A DNA stretch of 34,526 bases, from NCBI GenBank assembly GCA_022572355.1, contig JACZWC010000046.1, positions 1 through 34,526 on the forward strand. Direction: 5' to 3'. Made by a program: the position numbers and the translations under genes. Shown here piece after piece: positions 27,336 to 34,526 of the stretch. The DNA is from Bacteroidota bacterium. GTDB taxonomy: Bacteria > Bacteroidota > Bacteroidia > NORP154. Each line of letters starts with the position of its first letter. The stretch's first letter is position 1. The notes beneath the pieces were generated by a model, which was given only the letters and a program-made list of their open reading frames with translations, was not told where the DNA came from and did no database searches.

Positions 27336-29276
27336 ATGAGAAGGTGTTTTTATATTCAATTATTGGGATTGCTTATATTTATTATTGGCGCGTCTCAGCA
27401 TAGCTTATCCCAGGTTTATACATCAAAACAACCCGGCTCCTGGTATTTGCCTTCTACATGGAATTGTACGCCCATGCCCTGCACTACATTTCCGTCAAGT
27501 TCCAGTGATGTAACAGTCGATCATGTAGTTGATCTGTTCCTCGATGTGGTCATTGACCCACTGGGATCCGTTACTGTGAGTTCTACCGGATCACTCATGG
27601 AGACAGGCCCAAGAACTTTGTACATGGCTGGAGGAAGTTTCACAAATAACGGCACAACCGATATTTCCTATATAATAACAACATCTGCAGCATCCACCAT
27701 AACGAACAACGACTCTTTAAGGATAGACAAGGCTTTATATAACATTGGAACTGTAATCAATAACGGTGTGATAGCAGATGTTGATAGTATCGGCAACTAC
27801 GGAATGTTTATAAACAATGTAGGCGGCCGAGTTAGAACCGAACTTTTTTACTCAGAGGATTCTGTCATCAACAACGGTAACATAAGGGCGAGAGATTTTG
27901 CCAATGTGGGGGATTTTGTAAACAACAATTTATTAGGCACTATTAACCTCCTTAACACAGGTTATTTTTTTAATAACTCTGGAGCTAAAAGCAATGCGGC
28001 ATTCTTCGGCAATATTGGATTTTTTGAAAATTTCGGCGCCAGTGAACTCAATATAACCTTTGATTTTTTTAATGGCGACACCGTACTGTCCAGTGCTTTT
28101 TTCTGGAATGATGGCTTCGTTGGGGTAGGCCGCAATTGGTATAACTTTTTAGGCGATACTATTGATGGCGGTTTTGGTTTATTTTGCGTTGCAGAGTACA
28201 CGTATAATTCAGGAGATATGCTGGGATCCTTCGCAATTTGCGACAATACGCCCACTTTATCCCCTATTGATCTAGATGTAGGGAACATTGCACTGAGTGT
28301 TAGCGCTTGTGGTTCTCCGTGTCAGATGGTGCTCTCTCTTTTGATTGATTCAATAACCTGTAGCGGCGGTTGCGATGGCAAGATTGTACCAAGGGTTTTC
28401 GGAGGCAGCTTTCCCTATACATTTTTGTGGAGTAACGGAAGCACCGCAGATTCTATTCTCAATTTGTGCGAAGGTCCTCTTCTGGTAACAGTAACAGACA
28501 ACGCTGGAGATACCTTAAGAGCTGGGGTATTCTTTTTCACGCCTCCAATTAACCTTGCCATGTCCAGCACGGATGCACTTTGCGGAAACAGCAATGGAAC
28601 AGCTACTGTTTTCGCAACGCAAGGGAATGAACCTTACACATACGTATGGAACGATGTAGGAAATCAAACCACGGAAACCGCTACAGGCCTGTCACCTACA
28701 TTGTACAACGTCACTGTATCCGACATCCTCGGTTGCTCTTCCGTGGATGATGTAATAGTAGGGCAACCTTCGGACATGACAATCTCGCTTAATGTCACGC
28801 CCGCCACCTGTCCCGATAGCGCCAATGGATCAATTGACGTTACTGTTACCGGGGGGGCACCACCCTTTAATTATCTATGGGAACCTGGGTCCGGATCCGG
28901 AATAAAGTACAGCAACATATTGCCAGGAAATTACACCGTTACCATTACAGATTCTAACGGTTGTACGATCACAGGAGCAGTAGAGGTTATTTCTGTAGAT
29001 GCAGAGGATTGTTTTGATTGGGAAATATACTCGGGTATTACTCCAAATGACGATCAGGTAGATGACTTTTGGATTATAAATGGCTTGAATAGATATGATC
29101 AGGTTTCAGTGGTGATATTTAATAATCGAGGCATCGTTGTTTGGGAATCTGACCATTACAAAAACGATTGGGCCGGCAAAGACATGAATGATCAGCCATT
29201 AATGGAGGGAATTTACTATTACGTAGTAAAACGTCCGGATCAATGGTATAAGGGCTGGATATATTTAACCAGGTAG
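27336..29276 (+). CDS. SprB-repeat surface protein with T9SS type B sorting domain
   Basis: Exported protein of 646 residues. Signal peptide about 1-26. Residues 30-330 are a beta-rich, Asn-rich region with many NNG and INN motifs (VINNGVIADVDSIGNYGMFINN). Three SprB-type repeats start near 340 (ITCSGGCDGKI...YTFLWSNG), 413 (ALCGNSNGTA...YTYVWND) and 490 (ATCPDSANGSI...FNYLWEPG). The last ~80 residues are a gliding-type, type B sorting domain (ITPNDDQVDDFWIING to GWIYLTR). SprB is the mobile gliding adhesin of flavobacteria; this is a much smaller relative. The next gene, a PorP/SprF protein 9 bases on, is the usual partner for type B cargo. Confidence 0.88.
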   Translation: MRRCFYIQLLGLLIFIIGASQHSLSQVYTSKQPGSWYLPSTWNCTPMPCTTFPSSSSDVTVDHVVDLFLDVVIDPLGSVTVSSTGSLMETGPRTLYMAGGSFTNNGTTDISYIITTSAASTITNNDSLRIDKALYNIGTVINNGVIADVDSIGNYGMFINNVGGRVRTELFYSEDSVINNGNIRARDFANVGDFVNNNLLGTINLLNTGYFFNNSGAKSNAAFFGNIGFFENFGASELNITFDFFNGDTVLSSAFFWNDGFVGVGRNWYNFLGDTIDGGFGLFCVAEYTYNSGDMLGSFAICDNTPTLSPIDLDVGNIALSVSACGSPCQMVLSLLIDSITCSGGCDGKIVPRVFGGSFPYTFLWSNGSTADSILNLCEGPLLVTVTDNAGDTLRAGVFFFTPPINLAMSSTDALCGNSNGTATVFATQGNEPYTYVWNDVGNQTTETATGLSPTLYNVTVSDILGCSSVDDVIVGQPSDMTISLNVTPATCPDSANGSIDVTVTGGAPPFNYLWEPGSGSGIKYSNILPGNYTVTITDSNGCTITGAVEVISVDAEDCFDWEIYSGITPNDDQVDDFWIINGLNRYDQVSVVIFNNRGIVVWESDHYKNDWAGKDMNDQPLMEGIYYYVVKRPDQWYKGWIYLTR

Positions 29277-29285
29277 AGTAGCACT

Positions 29286-31583
29286 TTGAATACAATCAAA
29301 TACATATTGTTCTTCATTGCCTTGTTAGGATACAGCATTGCCAATGCGCAGCAGGATGGATATTATGCCTTGTACATGTTCAATGAACAGGTAGTCAATC
29401 CTGCCAGTGTTGGGGTTAAAGATGAGATAAAGATTACCGCACTTTACAAGCGACAATGGATGGAATTTGCCGGAGCGCCACGTGGACAATCCTTTAGTAT
29501 CAATGCTCCGATGGGTTATAAGAAATTGAACAACATTGGTATCGGACTTCATTTTACCAACGATCGGTTTGGCCCCAATAAGAATACGGGAGCCATGTTG
29601 GATTTGTCTTATAAATTGAAGTTGGGATCTGGGAAACTATCCGTTGGTTTGAGGGGCGGATTAAATACATACAGCATCAACTTCAATCAGGTTGAGTATC
29701 CAAGCGGTTATCAGGGAGGAGAGGGAAGCTGGGTTGCCTATGTTCCAACATTCGGACTAGGGTTTGGCTATTATACCAAGAATTTGAATGTTGGCTTTCT
29801 AATTGACAATTTAATTGAACCAACATTGAGTGCAAAGAATTCAGGTGAAATACGATATGGTTCATTGTATAGGAACTACATGTTCACGACCGGATACGGG
29901 ATTAATTTTAACAAAAATTTCCGGATGACGCCTTCTGTATTTTTTCGTTATGCACCTGATTCGCCAGTTGATTTTCAAGCAAATTTGAACTTCTTGTTTC
30001 TCAATCGGTTTTGGTTTGGAATAGGGGCGCTTTCGGGGGCTTCGGCAATATTACAGACAGGAGTAATGATTACGGAAAATTTGAGATTGGGCTATGCGTT
30101 CAGCGGGGGCAATAGCAGGACAAGCACGGCGGTAGGTTCCTCCCATGAATTTCTTCTCAGCTACGTTATAAAGAAAAAGAAGGCCAAAATCGTGTTGAAG
30201 TTAATCACTGAGGATAGTGTGGATATTATGACATCGACGATTTCAAAAGATGGAACCTTCTCATTTGAAAAACTACCCGAGGCAACGAGTTTTCTGTTTA
30301 AGTTGGAATCCGATGATCCGGATCTGATTTCGCAAATGGAAAAGGTGCGTGTAAAGTATTTAAATGCAAAGGGGGAAGTGGTGGTTATAGATGTTATAGA
30401 AGAGAAGGACAAGTATTTCCGATTCATACACCTGGAGTTAAAAGAGGACATTCTCTATGCCCTCAACAGCAAAAAAGATACGGTAGGGACAGCTGTGAGA
30501 AATGAAGATGGCTATTTTGTCTTCACCTATTTACCTTCTGATCCCAATTTAATCTTTCTGGGGCTGGGCAATGTAATTGTAGATGAAGAGATGATCATCT
30601 ATGTGAATGGAGAGGAAGTTCACATTGAAAAGGGTGCTCAAAAGTATTTCGTCTATTCTTCACTACCAATTGGAGAAACCAAACTATTTTTAATTGACAA
30701 AAATGGCGATACCTTGAGTGTTGGGTTACTGAATGATGACGGGTTTTTTGTTTTTGAGAGCCTGCCTGTTGGTCAAAACCATTTGTTTCTACTGGAAACA
30801 ACTGATGCAGAATTGATAGACGATATACAAATACTGTACAAGAACAAAAAAGGTAAAAACACGATCATCACCGTGTCAAAAGGCGAAGATGAACTGTTCC
30901 ATTATGATTATCTGGAACACAATATAGAAAGGCTGTACGTGATTGGAAGAAACGGCGATACACTCATGTCTACCACAAAAAACAGCGATGGCTTTTACAT
31001 CTTTGAAAAATTGCCTCTCGATAGGAATTACATATTCAAGCTAGAAGAAAAAGACGTGGAGTTAATAGATGACCTGATAATACTCGTCGGATCAAAGAAA
31101 GGAAAAGAACAGATCATAAAGGCGGTAAGAACGAAAGAGAATACATTCAGTTTTAATTATCTGGATCCATTAGCAGTTAATAATCCTGAGTTGATCAATA
31201 ATCCGGATGTCCCCGTGATTCTGACAGAATTCGAAAACAAAATTGTCACAACAGCTTTTAAGAGTTTGAAGTTCAATACGGGGGAGGCAATTATCCAGTT
31301 GGAATCCTATCCTCATCTGGAAAAACTCAGCAAATTATTACTAGATAATACGGAATGGAGAATCCGGCTTACCGGATATACTGATGATGTAGGGGCCTTA
31401 AATTTCAACTTGTTGTTATCTAAGCGCAGGGCCGAAACAGTTAAAAAAGCGTTGGTAAAACGGGGAGTGCCATTGACAATGATATTGGTTAGCTATTTCG
31501 GAGAGGAGAAGCCAATTGCGGACAATAAATCCGAGGTGGGCAGAACGAAAAATCGAAGAGTGGAGATGACAATTATACGATAA
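29286..31583 (+). CDS. PorP/SprF-family barrel fused to tandem repeats and an OmpA domain
   Basis: Outer-membrane protein of 765 residues. Signal peptide 1-21 (ends IANA). Residues about 22-298 are a PorP/SprF beta-barrel (YMFNEQVVNPASVG, then GIGLHFTNDRFGP). Four repeats of about 77-88 residues follow, starting near 302, 390, 467 and 550, each with a GDTL...DGFFVFExLP core and an acidic linker (DAELIDDIQILYKNKKGK). An OmpA-like peptidoglycan-binding domain closes the protein (about 644-765), with IRLTGYTDDVGALNFNLLLSKRRAETV and NRRVEMTIIR. Ordinary SprF proteins end after the barrel (about 300-350 residues). Start is TTG at 29286; the next in-frame ATG lies after the signal peptide. It is 9 bases behind the type B cargo gene, so it probably serves its export or anchoring. 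Confidence 0.88.
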   Translation: MNTIKYILFFIALLGYSIANAQQDGYYALYMFNEQVVNPASVGVKDEIKITALYKRQWMEFAGAPRGQSFSINAPMGYKKLNNIGIGLHFTNDRFGPNKNTGAMLDLSYKLKLGSGKLSVGLRGGLNTYSINFNQVEYPSGYQGGEGSWVAYVPTFGLGFGYYTKNLNVGFLIDNLIEPTLSAKNSGEIRYGSLYRNYMFTTGYGINFNKNFRMTPSVFFRYAPDSPVDFQANLNFLFLNRFWFGIGALSGASAILQTGVMITENLRLGYAFSGGNSRTSTAVGSSHEFLLSYVIKKKKAKIVLKLITEDSVDIMTSTISKDGTFSFEKLPEATSFLFKLESDDPDLISQMEKVRVKYLNAKGEVVVIDVIEEKDKYFRFIHLELKEDILYALNSKKDTVGTAVRNEDGYFVFTYLPSDPNLIFLGLGNVIVDEEMIIYVNGEEVHIEKGAQKYFVYSSLPIGETKLFLIDKNGDTLSVGLLNDDGFFVFESLPVGQNHLFLLETTDAELIDDIQILYKNKKGKNTIITVSKGEDELFHYDYLEHNIERLYVIGRNGDTLMSTTKNSDGFYIFEKLPLDRNYIFKLEEKDVELIDDLIILVGSKKGKEQIIKAVRTKENTFSFNYLDPLAVNNPELINNPDVPVILTEFENKIVTTAFKSLKFNTGEAIIQLESYPHLEKLSKLLLDNTEWRIRLTGYTDDVGALNFNLLLSKRRAETVKKALVKRGVPLTMILVSYFGEEKPIADNKSEVGRTKNRRVEMTIIR

Positions 31584-31683
31584 AGATTATTCAGAATATA
31601 GGTTTGCCTTAGTCGTCTCAAAATCTAGTTATCATACCCGCATATTTTATCTTAAAGTGATAAATATCTTAATTTGAACTTAA

Positions 31684-31789
31684 TCCTTAGTGTATCTGAG
31701 TGAACTGCGTGCCTTAGTGGTAAAACGCTTCACCACTAAGACCTGCCTTTGCCGGCCGGCAGGCACTAAGGGCACGAAGGATCACTAAG
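31684..31789 (+). repeat. Nested palindromic intergenic repeat (CTTAGTG family)
   Basis: CTTAGTGGT at 31713-31721 pairs with ACCACTAAG at 31732-31740 (9-base stem). GTGCCTTAGTG at 31709-31719 pairs imperfectly with CACTAAGGGCAC at 31764-31775. CCTGCC at 31742-31747 pairs with GGCAGG at 31758-31763 around a GC-rich GCCGGC core that stands out from its surroundings. Five copies of the CTTAGTG word occur, in both orientations. The 296-base gap (31584-31879) holds no gene. It resembles REP-like dispersed elements found between genes in Bacteroidota. Confidence 0.6.
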
Positions 31790-31849
31790 AAGGGTAATAC
31801 AGAAAATTCGATGCGAATGTTGCAAACTAAGTATCTGATCAGTTTTCCC

Positions 31850-31857
31850 TAAATTTG
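31850..31857 (+). promoter_or_regulatory. Putative -7 box for the mrp-nifU operon
   Basis: TAAATTTG matches TAnnTTTG, 22 bases before the mrp ATG at 31880. A TTG at 31820-31822 lies farther upstream than the usual -33 spacing. Confidence 0.42.
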
Positions 31858-31879
31858 CATAAGTTCATTTAAAAATAAA

Positions 31880-32980
31880 ATGGAAATAACCAAAGAACAA
31901 GTACTGGAAGCCCTCAGTAACGTGGAGGATCCGGATCTACACAAGGATCTTGTCACGCTGAATATGATCAAGGACGTCGAGATCAATGGGAAAGAAGTGA
32001 GCTTTTCAGTGGAGTTGACTACTCCCGCTTGTCCCATGAAAGAAATGATACACCGGGCATGTGAAAATGCCATTATTCATTATGTGGATAAGGAGGCTAT
32101 TCCCAAGATCACCATGACTTCGAATGTCACTTCTAACAGAACCAGTAAAGAGGACGTATTGCCTAATGTTAAAAATATCATAGCCATAGCTTCAGGGAAG
32201 GGCGGTGTTGGAAAATCTACGGTAACGGCTAATCTCGCTGTAGCGCTCATGAAACAGGGCGCCACGATAGGGGTGGTGGATGCAGACATTTACGGCCCCA
32301 GCATTCCAATCATGTTTGATGTAGTGCATGCAAGGCCGCGTTCAAAAACCGTGGATGGCAAATCGCTGATGGTACCGGTAGAGAACTACGGAATAAAAAT
32401 ATTATCGATCGGATTTTTTGCCGATCCTGCGCAGGCCATTCCATGGAGAGGCCCTATGGCGTCTAAAGCACTTCGGCAGTTATTTCTGGACGCAGACTGG
32501 GGAGAACTGGATTACCTACTCGTGGATCTGCCTCCCGGCACGGGTGATGTACACCTGACCTTTGTTTCGGCTGTACCGGTTTCTGCGGCGGTAATTGTAA
32601 CCACACCGCAATTGGTCGCTCTGGCGGATGCTGAAAAAGGAGTGAATATGTTCAGGCTCCCTGCAATTAACGTTCCTGTACTTGGCCTGGTGGAAAACAT
32701 GTCTTATTTCACACCGGAGGAATTACCTGACAACAAGTACTATATCTTTGGAGATGGCGGGGGCGTTAATCTTGCCGAGCGCTTGGGAATTCCGTTATTG
32801 GGGCAGATTCCATTGGTGCAAAGCATCAGGGAAGCTGGTGACGCAGGCCGTCCGGCAGCATTGCAGGATAACACGCCGGTTTCGAATGCGTATACTGAAT
32901 TGGCCCAGCGTGTTGCGCAGCAACTGGCAATATCCAATGCGACCAAGCCAAATATTGATGTAACTGTTCCGGCCCCATAA
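31880..32980 (+). CDS. mrp: Mrp/ApbC-family Fe-S cluster carrier ATPase
   Basis: Cytoplasmic P-loop protein of 366 residues that carries Fe-S clusters to apo-proteins. An N-terminal MIP18/DUF59 domain (about 1-90) has DPDLHKDLVTLNMIKDV and TTPACPMKEMIH with Cys51. The ATPase domain has a deviant Walker A GKGGVGKS at 106-113, DADIYGPSIP, DLPPGTGDVHLT and ENMSYF. After ENMSYF many Mrp proteins have a CxxC that binds the cluster; here the sequence is TPEELPDNKYYIFG, with no cysteine. As far as I recall Bacteroidota members share this form. NifU-like protein follows 3 bases later, supporting a joint Fe-S role. Confidence 0.92.
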   Translation: MEITKEQVLEALSNVEDPDLHKDLVTLNMIKDVEINGKEVSFSVELTTPACPMKEMIHRACENAIIHYVDKEAIPKITMTSNVTSNRTSKEDVLPNVKNIIAIASGKGGVGKSTVTANLAVALMKQGATIGVVDADIYGPSIPIMFDVVHARPRSKTVDGKSLMVPVENYGIKILSIGFFADPAQAIPWRGPMASKALRQLFLDADWGELDYLLVDLPPGTGDVHLTFVSAVPVSAAVIVTTPQLVALADAEKGVNMFRLPAINVPVLGLVENMSYFTPEELPDNKYYIFGDGGGVNLAERLGIPLLGQIPLVQSIREAGDAGRPAALQDNTPVSNAYTELAQRVAQQLAISNATKPNIDVTVPAP

Positions 32981-32983
32981 TAT

Positions 32984-33244
32984 ATGAGCACAGATATCGA
33001 AGATAAAATAGAAAGCGCCCTCGATGAGTTGAGGCCTTATCTCCAAACAGATGGAGGTGATATAGCCCTGATAGAAGTTACGGATGATCACGTTGCAAGA
33101 CTAGAATTTCTGGGAGCTTGCAGAACTTGTTCCATGAGTATGTCTACATTTAAGGCAGGGGTAGAGGAGGCTGTAAAGCGAGCAGTTCCAACTATCAAAT
33201 CTGTTGAGGTTATCAATCTAACACCGACGAACTTTTCATCCTGA
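32984..33244 (+). CDS. NifU-like Fe-S scaffold protein
   Basis: Protein of 86 residues consisting of a single NifU C-terminal domain. Seen: LDELRPYLQTDGGDIALIEV and GACRTCSMSMSTFKAGVEEAVKR, in which Cys46 and Cys49 form the cluster-binding CxxC. Such proteins (Nfu) assemble or pass on Fe-S clusters. The ATG at 32984 lies 3 bases after the mrp stop, so the two are co-translated and likely work as donor and carrier. Confidence 0.93.
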   Translation: MSTDIEDKIESALDELRPYLQTDGGDIALIEVTDDHVARLEFLGACRTCSMSMSTFKAGVEEAVKRAVPTIKSVEVINLTPTNFSS

Positions 33245-33254
33245 GGAATAAAAC

Positions 33255-34526
33255 ATGAACCGTAACATCTGCACAGTATTTTCTATAGCACTGATATTTT
33301 TGTTGGCTGTCTCCTGCACCACAAAAGTATTGTTGCCCCAACTAAGCGCAGGAGATGCCAATTTTAACACTGTTGTGGCGATAGGCGGGGATTTCCTGAG
33401 CGGATATCAGGATGGAGCGCTCTTTAAAGAAGGCCAGGAGAATAGCATACCTGCGTTGCTGTCTCTACAGTTTAGCGAAATTTATTATCAGACTGGCTCC
33501 CTCAACAGACAATCGTCATTTAAACAACCGTTGATGCCCTACGGATTGGGCTTTGGATTTAACAGCAAAAAGTGGGAAAGTGAATTCATCTCTCGCGTAA
33601 CGCTGGGGTATAAGGTGGATTGTGAGGGGACTGAGTCCCTCTCTCCGTTAAAGAACATTATTGATCTTTCAGGAGCAAGCGCCGGCATGCAGTATTTGGT
33701 GGATGGAGGATATCAAAACCTGGCTGTACCCTCAGCTACCATGGCGGATATAACAGACGCAAATTTTGGGAAATCCTACGGTCAGGGCAATCCAAATCCA
33801 TTCTATGGAACATATGAAATTCTCCAAGCAGGACCAATGTTAGGACCTTATTGGCCATCAAATATACTTTCACCTGGCGCAAAACATGCACTAACTTTCA
33901 GACTAAGTTTGCCAGAGCCATGTAACGGTGACTTCGACACAGGACAAATTTTCTTCTGGGGAGAAGCTATGAGCTACAGATTCGGCATTGCTCAGATCAA
34001 TCCCAAACTGGGGGACGTTGAGGCCAACCTGGCCCTTTACGAGGAAAAGCTCAGACAGGCTCGGGACAAGGGAGTGGAGCTTCTTCTTTTTCCTGAGCTG
34101 ACACTGACTGGTTATTTCCTGCGCGATATGGTCCCCAACGTTGCCTTAAAGCTCTCTTCGCGGGTGATTCAGCATCTGAAAGGGCTGAGCAAAAAGGTCG
34201 GCTTTGTTGCGGGCATGGTGGAGGAGAGTTCAGACTATCGCTTCTTTAATGCAGCGATCCATTTTGAAGCCGGAGAGATCCGGCATGTCCACCGCAAGGT
34301 CTACCTTCCCACCTATGGGATGTTTGATGAACAACGGTATTTTGCCCGTGGCAATCGGATCCGCGCCTACGACACGAAGTTTGGTCGAATCGCAACTCTT
34401 GTCTGTGAGGACCTCTGGCATCCCTCCACCATAGGGCTGGCTGCCCTGGATGGGGCCTTGGCCATACTCTGTCCTTCTGCCAGCCCTTTGCGGGGTCTCA
34501 CAGAGGGCCGGGTGCAGGATGATAAC
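33255..34526 (+). CDS. Open frame: SGNH-like lipoprotein N-terminus joined to a nitrilase domain
   Basis: A frame of 424 codons runs from the ATG at 33255 to the window edge without a stop. Residues 1-21 are a lipoprotein signal (LLAVSC, Cys21). Residues about 33-225 resemble Bacteroidota SGNH/GDSL-hydrolase lipoproteins: FNTVVAIGGDFLSGYQDGAL and KEGQENSIPALLSLQF, then NLAVPSATMADIT and NPNPFYGTY. The normal GNSL catalytic serine block reads GGDF here, so the serine is missing. From residue 239 (ATG at 33969) it becomes a carbon-nitrogen hydrolase with a different base composition. The lipoprotein part is thus truncated before the rest of the expected domain. It begins 10 bases after the NifU-like gene. 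I doubt that the two halves are one natural protein. Confidence 0.55.
   Translation, partial: MNRNICTVFSIALIFLLAVSCTTKVLLPQLSAGDANFNTVVAIGGDFLSGYQDGALFKEGQENSIPALLSLQFSEIYYQTGSLNRQSSFKQPLMPYGLGFGFNSKKWESEFISRVTLGYKVDCEGTESLSPLKNIIDLSGASAGMQYLVDGGYQNLAVPSATMADITDANFGKSYGQGNPNPFYGTYEILQAGPMLGPYWPSNILSPGAKHALTFRLSLPEPCNGDFDTGQIFFWGEAMSYRFGIAQINPKLGDVEANLALYEEKLRQARDKGVELLLFPELTLTGYFLRDMVPNVALKLSSRVIQHLKGLSKKVGFVAGMVEESSDYRFFNAAIHFEAGEIRHVHRKVYLPTYGMFDEQRYFARGNRIRAYDTKFGRIATLVCEDLWHPSTIGLAALDGALAILCPSASPLRGLTEGRVQDDN
33958..33963 (+). promoter_or_regulatory. Strong Shine-Dalgarno before the nitrilase ATG
   Basis: GGGGAG sits five bases before the ATG at 33969. No other gene in this window has such a signal. 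It suggests that the nitrilase has its own start, and that sequence from at or before 33958 comes from an organism that uses Shine-Dalgarno initiation. Confidence 0.5.
33969..34526 (+). CDS. Carbon-nitrogen hydrolase (nitrilase family), C-terminus beyond edge
   Basis: Read from its own ATG, this gives 186 residues of the nitrilase superfamily, similar to the glutaminase domain of glutamine-dependent NAD synthetases. All three catalytic residues are visible: Glu43 in FPELTLTGY, Lys110 in HRKVYLPTYG and Cys146 in VCEDLW. The start MSYRFGIAQINPKLGDVEANL is typical of the family. GC is about 53% by counting, against about 42% just upstream, and codons such as CTC, CTG, GAG and CGG become common. 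The missing C-terminus would show whether an NAD synthetase domain follows. This frame overlaps and is continuous with the lipoprotein frame; I favour it as the native unit. Confidence 0.75.
   Translation, partial: MSYRFGIAQINPKLGDVEANLALYEEKLRQARDKGVELLLFPELTLTGYFLRDMVPNVALKLSSRVIQHLKGLSKKVGFVAGMVEESSDYRFFNAAIHFEAGEIRHVHRKVYLPTYGMFDEQRYFARGNRIRAYDTKFGRIATLVCEDLWHPSTIGLAALDGALAILCPSASPLRGLTEGRVQDDN

Noticed and set aside
31646..31664. TTTATC/GATAAA hairpin after the PorP-OmpA gene
   Set aside because: Six A/T-rich pairs without a U-tract; expected by chance in such sequence.

Overview
The window is a chromosomal segment of a Bacteroidota bacterium, most likely Cytophagales-like. Evidence: type IX secretion (T9SS) components and cargo (PorV/PorU-like pair, type A and type B C-terminal sorting domains, SprB repeats, PorP/SprF); Bacteroidota-type -7 boxes (TAnnTTTG) before several operons; almost no Shine-Dalgarno sequences; several TTG or GTG starts; and low-to-moderate GC (about 40-43% in lines counted by hand near the right end). 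No rRNA, tRNA, integrase, transposase or CRISPR array was seen, and no gene-free stretch exceeds 300 bases.

Layout. 1-1362 (minus): CBS-domain protein followed by NAD kinase, which runs off the left edge. 1422-3949 (plus): overlapping operon pdxJ, alpha/beta hydrolase, bacterial deoxyhypusine-synthase-like enzyme. 4030-6219 (plus): lipoprotein metallophosphoesterase and a CotH-like membrane-anchored protein. 6228-15270 (minus): a probable transcription unit PorV2-like, PorU2-like C25 protease/sortase, then two multi-spanning membrane proteins of GT-C and DUF6056 type. 15474-17328 (plus): pssA, purS, trmB. 17294-21000: divergent cyanophycinase and cyanophycin synthetase, followed by an alkyltransferase-like (ATL) protein. 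21351-27065 (minus): a T9SS cargo protein and a 1356-residue repeat protein ending in an S74 intramolecular chaperone. 27336-31583 (plus): a secreted SprB-repeat protein with a type B sorting domain, paired with an unusual PorP/SprF-repeat-OmpA fusion. 31880-33244 (plus): Mrp/ApbC and NifU-like Fe-S biogenesis proteins. 33255-34526 (plus): an open frame that starts as a Bacteroidota SGNH-like lipoprotein and changes into a carbon-nitrogen hydrolase at about 33.95 kb.

How the genes work together. Three groups are clear. One is cell-surface export: the PorU2/PorV2 pair, three proteins with T9SS sorting domains (one of them PorU2 itself), and the PorP-OmpA fusion next to its probable adhesin client. 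The second is nitrogen storage as cyanophycin, with synthesis and degradation genes back to back. The third is housekeeping: PLP, NADP, phosphatidylserine, purine, tRNA m7G46 and Fe-S metabolism.

The most notable items are the PorP-repeat-OmpA fusion, the cyanophycin locus with an HxxEH motif in the synthetase, the deoxyhypusine-synthase homologue in a bacterium, two intergenic palindromic repeat elements, and the abrupt change in gene family, base composition and translation signal inside the last reading frame. That change looks like either an assembly chimera or a recent foreign insertion, so the last ~580 bases should not be trusted as part of this genome without read support.
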